NCBI GenBank assembly: GCA_038231255.1
Contig: JBBRLR010000015.1
Span: forward strand, 5,436-69,435
Origin: JALYUS01 sp038231255
Lineage (GTDB): Bacteria > Chloroflexota > Chloroflexia > Thermomicrobiales > JALYUS01
Direction: 5' to 3'
Length of the DNA: 64,000 nucleotides
The stretch's first letter is position 1. The number at the start of each line of letters is the position of its first letter. The notes below the pieces were generated by a model. That model was given only the letters and a program-made list of their open reading frames with translations, did not search any database and was not told the DNA's origin. A program made the translations under genes and the position numbers. Below are positions 33,890-41,519 of this stretch, piece by piece.

Positions 33890-34783
33890 TCATCCACCGA
33901 CGGTGAACGACCAGGCGTAGACGGTTCCGCCGCTGGTGATCGAGACGCGATACATCCCTGCGGACAACGGCGCCTGCGGCATGAGGACCATTGCGTGTCG
34001 CATCGCGAGCACGCCGCGCCCGAGATCCTGCTGATCCGCGTTCGTGTAGTTCGTCTCGTCCAGTTCGCAGACCGCGAGGTTCCCCGCACCGTCCTTGCTC
34101 AATGAGGAGGCCGAGACATTCGGCGCGCTCGCGAGCAGCAGATAGATCGGCGCACCCGTCGGCGCATCCTGACTCGCGGTATAGCCCGTGCAGCCGGAGA
34201 GCGGATCGGGCGACTCGCTGCCGTCATACGTGCGGTACGGCATGGTCTTGCCATTGCCGGGGAACATCACGGGATAGGTCGGGGTCGCCTGCCGCCCGCG
34301 CAGCACGTCGAGCGTCCCATACGTCGAACCGGGCGGGGTGGAGGCGGTGATTGCGAAGCCGGTCTGGGAGAGCATCGGGTCAATAATGCCCGCGCCATGG
34401 AACGGCCCCGTCATCCAGGAATCAATCGGGTCGCGGAATGTAAACGCGCCCGTCCCACCGAAGACATTCCCGTTGCTGCCCGCGTCGTTGCCCTCTGTCG
34501 TATTGCCGGGTGCGCCGGCGGTTTCTTCGTGCGTCAGGCCATTGGCGATCATGTACAGGTTGTGCTTAACCGCGCCCGCACTCCATGTGGCATTCTCGGT
34601 GACGGCCGGCATGTTCGCCAGCGCGCGGACATTGTTGACGTAGGTCAGCCAATCATCGCCCGCAATGCCGGGCGCGGCTGCCGTCGGCAACGCGGCGGCA
34701 AGCAGGCCAAGCATCGTGCAGACGATGATTGCCCGCCGCATCACGCGCGGAGTACGTGTCGGTCGCAACAGTGTGAAACGCAT
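33890..34783 (-). CDS. Secreted CAP-domain (SCP-like) protein
   Basis: The 297-aa protein has an Arg-rich N-terminus and a signal segment (AIIVCTMLGLLAAALPTAAA), then a CAP-like domain: WLTYVNNVRALANMPAVTENATWSAGAVKHNLYMIANGLTHEE with the His and Glu of the CAP site. The C-terminal part after about residue 190 is beta-rich. CAP proteins are extracellular with varied roles. GGGGGAG six bases before the ATG at 34783 supports the start. It is upstream of the two selenoprotein genes on the same strand; cotranscription is possible because the gap is about 116 bases. Confidence 0.8.
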   Translation of the reverse strand: MRFTLLRPTRTPRVMRRAIIVCTMLGLLAAALPTAAAPGIAGDDWLTYVNNVRALANMPAVTENATWSAGAVKHNLYMIANGLTHEETAGAPGNTTEGNDAGSNGNVFGGTGAFTFRDPIDSWMTGPFHGAGIIDPMLSQTGFAITASTPPGSTYGTLDVLRGRQATPTYPVMFPGNGKTMPYRTYDGSESPDPLSGCTGYTASQDAPTGAPIYLLLASAPNVSASSLSKDGAGNLAVCELDETNYTNADQQDLGRGVLAMRHAMVLMPQAPLSAGMYRVSITSGGTVYAWSFTVGG

Positions 34784-34962
34784 CCCCTTCTCCCCCTTCT
34801 CAATAATCAGCGGTCGTAATGGACAGCGCGTGCATGTTTGCGCACGCAATCTACCACAACGCATCGTTCCCAAACGAGATCAGGGGAACTTTATGTGCAA
34901 AAGTATTGCGGAGTAAAAGAAGCGTTTGGTACACACTTGCATACCTTGAGACGCCTGCTTGC

Positions 34963-35766
34963 CTACTGTGGCGGTTGGATCGGCGGGGCGTTAGGTGGAT
35001 AGCGCCACTGGTAGTAGTGCAGGCCGACATTGCCCATCTCCACCTGGAAGGAGGGCGTGTTCGCCGCTGTGTATGTTAGCACGCGTCGCTCGAAAACCTG
35101 CACGACGACATCTTTCGGCTGCCCGCTGACGACGAAGCCCGCGCGGAAGGGTTCGGAGATCGCGAGGCCGATCGTGGCAAGGCCAGCGCGATTTCGGTAA
35201 TCCGCAAAGATGGAGGCGACATTGTGCTGCGTCGCCGCATCGTAGCCGGAGAGCGTGGCGCCGGGGGCGGGTGATTCTTGCGATAGATCGCCGACGGCGG
35301 ACATCATCGTCGTGACGGGCGCACCCGTTTTCACCGGGGCGGGGGCAAGGATACCATTCGCGCGGCCACCGAGCGTCGCGTAGGTCGGCCCCGCATTGCT
35401 CGGATCACCGGCGATGGCGATATTCGGCGGTGGCTTGCTGACGAAAAGATTGTCGCCGAACTGGATGCGGCCACGGATCATCTCGACCGGGAGCAGGCCG
35501 TTCGTGACGCGACCGGGCGGGTCCGTCCACTCCATCCGCCCCTTGTCGAAATATTGGGCGAGGCGTTGGCCGGAGGGCGCGTCCCGATAGTATTCCGTCC
35601 GGCCACCGTCGGAGGTCGTCAGCGGCCCCCAGAAATTCGTCTCAATTGCCTCGCCCGCCACCCACTGCGTCTGGAATGCGGGCGTCGCAAACCCGGCCGC
35701 GCCCACCGGGAATGTGGCCATCCCGACCAGAACGAGCGTCACGCCGATGATCCATCCTCGTCGCAT
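34963..35766 (-). CDS. Secreted protein of unknown function
   Basis: The 267-aa product has a signal peptide (MRRGWIIGVTLVLVGMATFPVGAAG) and a mature part containing QYFDKGRMEW and VTNGLLPVEMIRG. This resembles the QYFERARFE segment of the DUF4397 protein at 40324-41442, so the two may share an envelope-associated domain. No enzyme motif is visible. GGGGAG eight bases before the ATG at 35766 fixes the start. It is followed 16 bases upstream by the stop of a membrane-protein gene on the same strand, suggesting an operon. Confidence 0.65.
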   Translation of the reverse strand: MRRGWIIGVTLVLVGMATFPVGAAGFATPAFQTQWVAGEAIETNFWGPLTTSDGGRTEYYRDAPSGQRLAQYFDKGRMEWTDPPGRVTNGLLPVEMIRGRIQFGDNLFVSKPPPNIAIAGDPSNAGPTYATLGGRANGILAPAPVKTGAPVTTMMSAVGDLSQESPAPGATLSGYDAATQHNVASIFADYRNRAGLATIGLAISEPFRAGFVVSGQPKDVVVQVFERRVLTYTAANTPSFQVEMGNVGLHYYQWRYPPNAPPIQPPQ

Positions 35767-35782
35767 ATGTATTTCTCCCCAT

Positions 35783-36538
35783 CTACGACGCCGCTGCCTC
35801 GTCGTGATCCTTGATGCGGGGAGCATCATACGTCAATTGCCGGAGCGTGGTCGCGAGAATGTAAAAAGAGATCGCGAAGCCGAGTATGAGCAGGTGGAAC
35901 ATCGCGCTCCAGATGAGGATGATTCGCACATTCCGGGCGATGGCGGGCACGCCGCCGGGGCCGGAGCCATCGGCGAGTTGGAGGATCTGATTGGCGATCG
36001 TGTCCGTGTCCTGCGAGACGGACTGCACCTCCTGCCCGATCGTGCGGAGATTACCGCCGTTCGACGCGAGCGATGTGCCTGTTTTGTCCAGTTCGGTCGA
36101 AATGCTGCGCAGTTGCGCCGCCTCCTGGCGGAAGCTCGCCTCCACACCGGCGAGCGGGCGGGCGTTCGTGATCGGGACGGTGAAGTTGAAGACCCCGGCG
36201 GTCGCCTCGATCGTCCCGGCGGTGTCGCGGATTGTCCCGGACACCTGCGTGAGCGATGTCGTGGCGCTGTCCACAGTCGCCGCGCCTTGCGTACTCGCAT
36301 CCGTGACGCTGTGGAGCGTCCGGGAAGACTGGGAGGCGGTGCGGCCGATCACACGGAGTTGCTGCTGCGCCGCCACCTCGGCACGGTCCATCTGCCGCCA
36401 CGCATACAAGGAAACAACGATGCCGATCAGCGCCACAATGGCGGCGAAGACGGTGAAAAGCCGCACGGCGTCGAGCCAGCGGCGGACGAAACGCCGCGAG
36501 GTGCGCGGCCAGATATCCAGATCGAGGATCGCTGCCAT
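35783..36538 (-). CDS. Two-helix membrane protein with long helical extracytoplasmic region
   Basis: The 251-aa protein has one membrane helix near residues 25-45 (LFTVFAAIVALIGIVVSLYAW), a long Ser/Thr/Gln-rich amphipathic region like the periplasmic helices of chemoreceptors, and a second helix near 210-235 (IILIWSAMFHLLILGFAISFYIL). No signalling domain follows. GGAG five bases before the ATG at 36538 supports this start; the long upstream frame is not credible because it runs antisense through the chromate transporter. The function is unknown, perhaps a membrane-organising or sensor-like protein. Confidence 0.65.
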   Translation of the reverse strand: MAAILDLDIWPRTSRRFVRRWLDAVRLFTVFAAIVALIGIVVSLYAWRQMDRAEVAAQQQLRVIGRTASQSSRTLHSVTDASTQGAATVDSATTSLTQVSGTIRDTAGTIEATAGVFNFTVPITNARPLAGVEASFRQEAAQLRSISTELDKTGTSLASNGGNLRTIGQEVQSVSQDTDTIANQILQLADGSGPGGVPAIARNVRIILIWSAMFHLLILGFAISFYILATTLRQLTYDAPRIKDHDEAAAS

Positions 36539-36713
36539 CTCGCTCCACTCATTACACGCGCCGCACCCAGGGTTCCCTTGATGCACAATACGGGCCGGGA
36601 GCATCCGGCATTCCGCTCGGCATGGGAAGTATACGCCAGTGGGCAAAGCAGGCGATACATCGGGTAGGATAGTCGCGGCGTCCATGCACCGTTGAGGAAG
36701 GGACCGATCCGCC

Positions 36714-37397
36714 ATGCAGGCTTCCGCGATACCGCCAGACGAAGCGCCGCTCCCGCTGCCCGAGGAGCAGGCCGCCGTTGAACCGCATCCGCCACCGCTG
36801 AGGGGTATCTTCCTGACGTGGCTGCGGATCGGCGCGTTCTCGTTCGGCGGCGGGGCGGCGACGCTCTTTTTGATGCGGCGTGAGTTCGTGCAGCGCCATC
36901 GGTGGCTGACGGGCGACCAGTACAACGAGGCATTCGCGCTCTCCAAACTGACGCCGGGAACGAATATTATCGCGCAGTCCATCGTGATGGGGAAAATGAT
37001 GGCGGGGGCGGGCGGCGTGGTCGTCTCGCTCGCCGGGTTGCTCGCCCCTGCTGTCACGATCACGACGCTCCTTTCCGCATTCATCACCTTTGTGCAGGGC
37101 AACCGAGTCGCCGGAGCGGTGCTTGCCGGGATCGTTCCAGCGACAGGTGGGCTGACCTTCGCGATCGTCGTGCAAATGGGCGGTGGGCAACTCGGTCAGG
37201 GGTGGGACCGGGTACGCGGTCTGGTCGTGATGCTCGCCTGCGGCCTGCTCGTCGGCCTCGTGCATCTGCCCGTGCCGCTGATCCTCCTGACGATGGGCAC
37301 GCTCGGCGCGCTCTTCCCCCATCTGCTCGGCATCCATCCGGCGACGCCAGCTACACCGCGCGCCGCGCCGACGCCGGACGAGGCGGCGCGCGCATGA
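36714..37397 (+). CDS. chrA: Chromate transporter, N-terminal-type half
   Basis: The 227-aa membrane protein belongs to the CHR family. It has FLTWLRIGAFSFGGGAATLFLMRREFV near residues 34-60, KLTPGTNIIAQSIVMGKMMAGAGG and about five hydrophobic segments. ChrA exports chromate as two homologous halves; here they are encoded by two genes overlapping by ATGA at 37394-37397, the short-chain CHR arrangement. The first 30 residues are Pro/Glu-rich and may be disordered. Confidence 0.85.
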   Translation: MQASAIPPDEAPLPLPEEQAAVEPHPPPLRGIFLTWLRIGAFSFGGGAATLFLMRREFVQRHRWLTGDQYNEAFALSKLTPGTNIIAQSIVMGKMMAGAGGVVVSLAGLLAPAVTITTLLSAFITFVQGNRVAGAVLAGIVPATGGLTFAIVVQMGGGQLGQGWDRVRGLVVMLACGLLVGLVHLPVPLILLTMGTLGALFPHLLGIHPATPATPRAAPTPDEAARA

Positions 37398-37909
37398 ACA
37401 TCCTGTCGCTCTTCTGGCAGTTCCTGAAAGCGGGGCTGCTCTCGTTCGGCGGGCTGGGGAGTCTGCCGATCCTCGTCCAGAGCCTCGTCCACGATCGTGG
37501 CTGGGCGACAGAGGCACAGATCGGGCAGGCGCTCGCGGTCGGGCGGATCAGTCCAGGGCCGAATGGGTTGTACGTGATCTCGCTCGGCTACCTGATCGGC
37601 GGCATCGGCGGGGCGGGCGTGGCGGCGATGGCGAACGTCATCCCTTCCCTGCTCGTGTTGCCGCTCTCGGCGCTCCACCGGCGCGTCGCACAAAATCCGC
37701 GCGTGATCGGCACGATGCGGATGATCGGCCTCGCGGTTATCGGTATCCTCTTCTGGACGGCGTTCTCCATCGTGCGGGGCGCGGCGACCGGGATCGCGGA
37801 CTGGTTGATCGCCCTCACCGCCCCGCTGATCGTCATCCTGCGGCCGAAATGGAATCCGATCTTCATCCTCCTCGCCGCAGGCATCATCGGGGTCGCGTTG
37901 CATTACTGA
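37394..37909 (+). CDS. chrA: Chromate transporter, C-terminal-type half
   Basis: The 171-aa partner of the preceding gene starts MNILSLFWQFLKAGLLSFGGLGSLPILVQ and has the CHR motif AVGRISPGPNGLYVISLGYLIGG. It is translationally coupled to the first half (ATGA overlap). The two probably assemble as an antiparallel heterodimer, as known for short-chain CHR pairs. Substrates may be chromate or sulfate-like oxyanions. Confidence 0.85.
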   Translation: MNILSLFWQFLKAGLLSFGGLGSLPILVQSLVHDRGWATEAQIGQALAVGRISPGPNGLYVISLGYLIGGIGGAGVAAMANVIPSLLVLPLSALHRRVAQNPRVIGTMRMIGLAVIGILFWTAFSIVRGAATGIADWLIALTAPLIVILRPKWNPIFILLAAGIIGVALHY

Positions 37910-37923
37910 GGAGGAAGTACTGA

Positions 37924-38007
37924 CCCGCCAGGGGCGCCAAGAAGAGAAAAGATGGTCGTGAAGGTGATTGATCTTTCTTACCTGTTCCTCCTTGGCGTCC
38001 TTGCGGG
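37924..38007. repeat. GGCGCCAAGAAG / CTTGGCGTCCTTG hairpin repeat
   Basis: CCCGCCAGGGGCGCCAAGAA from 37924 is mirrored imperfectly by CCTTGGCGTCCTTGCGGG ending at 38007, with AAAGAT/ATCTTT closing the centre. It follows the chrA stop and may act as a terminator. Confidence 0.55.
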
Positions 38008-38057
38008 CGCCCTCTGGGCAGTATTGGCGGTTCAGCGTAGTATCGAAGGAGTGAGGG

Positions 38058-39050
38058 ATGGAGAATAATGCGCGGGATGCGCTGATGAAGAAACTGGAAC
38101 GGGCCGTCGAGGATCAGAAGCACACGATGGATGTGCTCGCGCGGCAGGTGGACGACCTGATGTTCTATCAGCGGCTCGGCGATGTCGCGGAGATCGAGAT
38201 CGTTGCCTTCACCGGGCCACCGCCGCGCAACACCCCGAACCCGACCGCGCAAGGGGCGGGCAACCCGCTCGTCCTACGCGCCTACGTCTTCATCCCGCGC
38301 GATCTCGACCGAAACGTGAAGCATCCACTGATCGTGCAGGTGCATGGCGGCATCCACGCGAACTTCGGCTCCGGCGCGGCGAATGTCGTGCGCGAACTCG
38401 TGGAGCAGGGCTACACGGTGATCGCGCCGGAATACCGGGGGAGCACGGGTTATGGCCGCGACTTCTACGAGCAGATTGATTACGGTGGCCTGGAAACCGA
38501 AGATAGCTACGCGGCGCGCAATTTCGCTATCGAGACGTACCCGTTCCTCGATCCGGCACGCGTCGGCATCATCGGCTGGAGCCACGGCGGCTTGCACGCG
38601 CTGCTGAACATCTTCGACCATCCGGGCGACTACGCGGCGGCGTACGCGGCGGTGCCGGTCAGCGATCTCGTCGCGCGGATGGGTTACAAGGGCCAGGGAT
38701 ACCGCGACCTGATGTCCGCCCCGTATCACGTCGGCAAGACGGCGGAGGAGGATGTCGCGGAGTACCGCCGCCGCTCGCCGTCCTGGCAGGCGCACCGCTA
38801 CATCGGGACGCCGCTCCTGATCCACACGACGACCAATGACGAGGACGTCAATGTGTTGGAAGTCGAACGGCTGATCCAGGCGCTCAAGGCCGAGGGGAAG
38901 GACGGGTCGTTCCAATACAACATCTACGACAATGCGCCCGGCGGCCATGCCTTCAACCGGCTCGACACGCCACTAGCGCGCACATCGCGTCGTGAGGCGT
39001 GGCACTTCCTCGCACCCTATCTCAAACCGGCGCGTCCGGTGTCAGAGTGA
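38058..39050 (+). CDS. Alpha/beta hydrolase, prolyl-oligopeptidase (S9)-like
   Basis: The 330-aa protein begins with a coiled helical region (1-45), followed by an S9-type hydrolase domain: LIVQVHGGIHANFGSG (oxyanion HGG), PEYRGSTGYGRDFYE, the nucleophile Ser175 in IIGWSHGGLHAL, an Asp in TTTNDEDVN and a His near 296 in GGHAFNR. It probably hydrolyses esters or small peptides. No signal peptide is seen, so it is cytosolic. It stands 22 bases before a methyltransferase gene, suggesting an operon. Confidence 0.85.
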   Translation: MENNARDALMKKLERAVEDQKHTMDVLARQVDDLMFYQRLGDVAEIEIVAFTGPPPRNTPNPTAQGAGNPLVLRAYVFIPRDLDRNVKHPLIVQVHGGIHANFGSGAANVVRELVEQGYTVIAPEYRGSTGYGRDFYEQIDYGGLETEDSYAARNFAIETYPFLDPARVGIIGWSHGGLHALLNIFDHPGDYAAAYAAVPVSDLVARMGYKGQGYRDLMSAPYHVGKTAEEDVAEYRRRSPSWQAHRYIGTPLLIHTTTNDEDVNVLEVERLIQALKAEGKDGSFQYNIYDNAPGGHAFNRLDTPLARTSRREAWHFLAPYLKPARPVSE

Positions 39051-39071
39051 CCGTCATGGGAGGAGCGATGC

Positions 39072-39932
39072 ATGGCAGACCCATCGCGTGATGCTACCGA
39101 CGATGCATGGAACTGGTCGGAGCGGGCAGCGAAATGGCGGCACTGGCACCCGATTCTCACCGAATGGTGGCGGGGCGTGACCGATCGGCTCATCGAGTGG
39201 GTGGAACCGGCGCCGGGGATGCGCGTGCTCGATCTCGCGAGCGGCACCGGCGAACCCGCGCTCAGCCTCGCCCCGCGCGTCGGGCCGGACGGCAGCGTGA
39301 CAGCGACCGACGTGATCCCGGAGATGGTCGCCATCGCGGCGGAAAATGCAGCGGAGCAGGGCATCACGAACATGCGCTTCCAGCAGGCGGACGCGGGCGC
39401 GCTCCCCTTCCCGGATGCGTCGTTCGACCGCGTCACCTGCCGGTTCGGGGTGATGTACTTCCCCGATGTGCCGCGCGCACTTGGTGAGGTGCGGCGAGTA
39501 CTCCGGCCCGGCGGTCGCGCCGTCTTCGCCGTCTGGGGGCCGCTTGAGCGGATAGATTATCTGACCAGCACCCTGAGCGTGCTCCTGCGCTACCAGACAA
39601 ACCCACCTCCCGCGCCCGATCCCGACGCGCCCCATCCCCTGAGATTTGCAATGGCGGGCAAACTCTCCGCCGCCCTGCGCGCGGCCGGCTTCGCGGCGAT
39701 CCGCGAGGAGACGCACAGCGTGCCGCTCCCCTGGCCGGGTACGCCCGAAGAATTCCTCGGCTACATCCGCAGCGACATGGTCACATTCGACACGCTGCTC
39801 CTCCGCATCCCATTGGCGCGGCAAACGACGGCGCTGGATGAAGTTTTCACGAGCATCCGCCAGTACGACGACGGCGAGTGCGTCCAGTTCAGCGCCGCTA
39901 TCGTCGTCGCATCCGCGACACGGGAACCCTAA
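39072..39932 (+). CDS. Class I SAM-dependent methyltransferase (UbiE-like)
   Basis: The 286-aa protein has motif I VLDLASGTGEPALSLA, VTATDVIPEM, the motif II/III region GALPFPDASFDRVTCRFGVMYFPD, and LRPGGRAVFAVWGP. These match ubiquinone/menaquinone-type and small-molecule methyltransferases. GGAGGAG stands about eight bases upstream. The TAA stop is supplied by the start of a family B repeat (CCCTAACCCCCGGCC). Confidence 0.85.
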   Translation: MADPSRDATDDAWNWSERAAKWRHWHPILTEWWRGVTDRLIEWVEPAPGMRVLDLASGTGEPALSLAPRVGPDGSVTATDVIPEMVAIAAENAAEQGITNMRFQQADAGALPFPDASFDRVTCRFGVMYFPDVPRALGEVRRVLRPGGRAVFAVWGPLERIDYLTSTLSVLLRYQTNPPPAPDPDAPHPLRFAMAGKLSAALRAAGFAAIREETHSVPLPWPGTPEEFLGYIRSDMVTFDTLLLRIPLARQTTALDEVFTSIRQYDDGECVQFSAAIVVASATREP

Positions 39933-40016
39933 CCCCGGCCCCTTCCCGCGAGGAAGGGGAGCAATACGGAGATTTCTTCCGGTTCCCCTCCCTCGCAAGG
40001 AAGGGTCAGGGGGTAA
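39928..40016. repeat. Family B palindrome after the methyltransferase gene
   Basis: CCCTAACCCCCGGCCCCTTCC from 39928, an inner CCCTTCCCGCGAGGAAGGGG hairpin and the end AAGGGTCAGGGGGTAAAA near 40000-40016. The element contributes the stop codon of the methyltransferase. Confidence 0.65.
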
Positions 40017-40164
40017 AAAAGAGCGTGCGCAGCCGATGGAGCAGCCGCCAACCGCGCCGTCGCCAGCGATTTCGGTGCAGCACGTCGGCCCAGATCGCAT
40101 CAATCTGGAGCCGATCGGTGTTCGTTATCCCTATCGTCCTGCGAAAAATCTCATCCGGCATCAT
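40006..40164 (-). CDS. Possible small basic protein
   Basis: A 52-aa reading frame, MMPDEIFRRTIGITNTDRLQ, continues to an Arg/Trp-rich tail (NRWRRRGWRLLHRL). GGGAGGGATGG lies just upstream of the tandem ATGs, and an extended -10 (TGT-TATACT) stands about 105 bases further upstream. Its stop lies in a repeat. I do not recognise it; it may be a spurious frame. Confidence 0.35.
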   Translation of the reverse strand: MMPDEIFRRTIGITNTDRLQIDAIWADVLHRNRWRRRGWRLLHRLRTLFFTP

Positions 40165-40268
40165 CCATCCCTCCCACGCGGCACAGACATTCCCGAAACG
40201 CGGCGCACGACCCCTTGCAAATCTGGCGATATTCGGTATTCTCGGATGTACGTACACGTTGTACGACG

Positions 40269-40277
40269 AGTATAACA
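40269..40277 (-). promoter_or_regulatory. Extended -10 element facing left
   Basis: TGT-TATACT on the minus strand (40277 to 40269), upstream of the small basic frame at 40006-40164. Read on the plus strand the same bases give TATAAC, which could instead serve the DUF4397 gene. Confidence 0.35.
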
Positions 40278-40323
40278 GATGGTGGAAGCCGGGGCGCGCC
40301 GCGCCGAATCGTGGAGGAAAAAC

Positions 40324-41442
40324 GTGAGGCAAATTGGAACAACACGCGCGTTGCGGAGCGCGCTCTATGGGGTGGCACTGGCGGGATTGCTCCTGGCGAT
40401 CATCCTGCCGACGGTGGCGGCGAAGGATAACCCGCAGTTCCGGGTGCGCTTCCTCAATGCGGCACCGGATAGCGCGGGCGTTGACGTCATCATTGACTCG
40501 ATCCAGGTTGCCAACAACGCGCCCTTCAAAACCCTCGGCACCTACCTTTCCGCGCCGGAGGGCAACTACGAGCTGAGCGTCTACCCCGCAGGCAAGCGGG
40601 CGCAGTCCACCGCCTACGTCTACAAACGCGGCTTCCGATTCAGCGCGCCGAAGGACTACACGATCGTCGTCCTCGGTCGGCAGGCGGACAACAGCATTGA
40701 TGCCTCGATCGAGATCGACCGCAACACCCTCGACGGCAGCAACAACGCACAGGTCCGCCTCGGCAATTATATCCCCGGCACGGGCACGCTGACGCTCGCG
40801 ACGGGCGGGACGAACACGGTGCTCGGCAACGCGAAGTTCGGGCAAACGGACAACTACGCGGCGATCGCGGCGGGCACGTATTCGCTCGTGCTGCGCGACG
40901 GCACTGGCGGGACGATTGCGAAGGGCGACACGGTCGCGCTCGGCCCGAACACCACCGTGAGCGTCTTCGCGCTCGGTCTCAGCGGCGGCACGCCGGGGCC
41001 GACGCTCCTCGTCAACACCGACAACGGGACCGTGCCCGCCCAACCGGTCGCCCCGCCGACAACCACACCCGCCCCGTCCACGCTGCCACCCGCCCCACCC
41101 GCGCCTGCGCCCACGTCAACGGCGAGCGCGGCGCTCCGGCAGGCGCTCCAGCCCGTCCCGTCGGTCGCGAGCACGGAGACGAAGGCCTTCTACGCGGCGA
41201 CGGGGCACACAGTGGGCGGCGTTTTCAAGACCTACTGGGAGCAGCACGGCGGCCTGGAGCAGTTCGGCTACCCGATCACCGAGGAATACCAGGAGGTGTC
41301 ACTGACCGACGGCAAGACGTACGTCACGCAGTATTTCGAGCGCGCCCGCTTCGAGCAGCACCCGGAGAACAAGGGCACGCAGTACGAAGTCTTGCAGGGC
41401 CTGCTCGGTCGCGAGATGTTCAAACTGCTCGGCGTCGGATAA
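40324..41442 (+). CDS. Secreted DUF4397 protein with a C-terminal envelope-associated domain
   Basis: The 372-aa protein has a signal peptide (SALYGVALAGLLLAIILPTVAA), a DUF4397 region (about 40-235: VRFLNAAPDSAGVDVIID, GNYELSVYPAG), a Pro/Thr/Ala linker (about 238-270) and a C-terminal domain with YWEQHGGLEQFGYPITEEYQE and QYFERARFEQHPE. DUF4397 is beta-rich and found in surface proteins. The GTG at 40324 is six bases after GGAGG, better than the ATG at 40279. The function is unknown; a cell-surface role is inferred. Confidence 0.8.
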   Translation: MRQIGTTRALRSALYGVALAGLLLAIILPTVAAKDNPQFRVRFLNAAPDSAGVDVIIDSIQVANNAPFKTLGTYLSAPEGNYELSVYPAGKRAQSTAYVYKRGFRFSAPKDYTIVVLGRQADNSIDASIEIDRNTLDGSNNAQVRLGNYIPGTGTLTLATGGTNTVLGNAKFGQTDNYAAIAAGTYSLVLRDGTGGTIAKGDTVALGPNTTVSVFALGLSGGTPGPTLLVNTDNGTVPAQPVAPPTTTPAPSTLPPAPPAPAPTSTASAALRQALQPVPSVASTETKAFYAATGHTVGGVFKTYWEQHGGLEQFGYPITEEYQEVSLTDGKTYVTQYFERARFEQHPENKGTQYEVLQGLLGREMFKLLGVG

Positions 41443-41468
41443 ACGATCTTTCCCCACCTCAACAAAGT

Positions 41469-41490
41469 GGCCCCTGCGGGGACAGGGGCC
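41469..41490. terminator. Hairpin between convergent genes
   Basis: GGCCCCTG (41469-41476) pairs with CAGGGGCC (41483-41490), with CTTTCCCC/GGGGAAG further out. It separates the DUF4397 and DUF1501 genes; no T run is present. Confidence 0.55.
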
Positions 41491-41519
41491 GGGGAAGAGG
41501 GGAAGGAAGTGTACGGAGA

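Noticed and set aside
36539..37102. N-terminal extension of the membrane protein at 35783-36538 to 439 codons
   Set aside because: The extension runs antisense through the chromate transporter gene; a Shine-Dalgarno and ATG at 36538 give a coherent 251-aa protein.
40006..41043. Long minus-strand frame opposite the DUF4397 gene
   Set aside because: Only its last 52 codons have a plausible start; the rest is antisense to a clear secreted protein.
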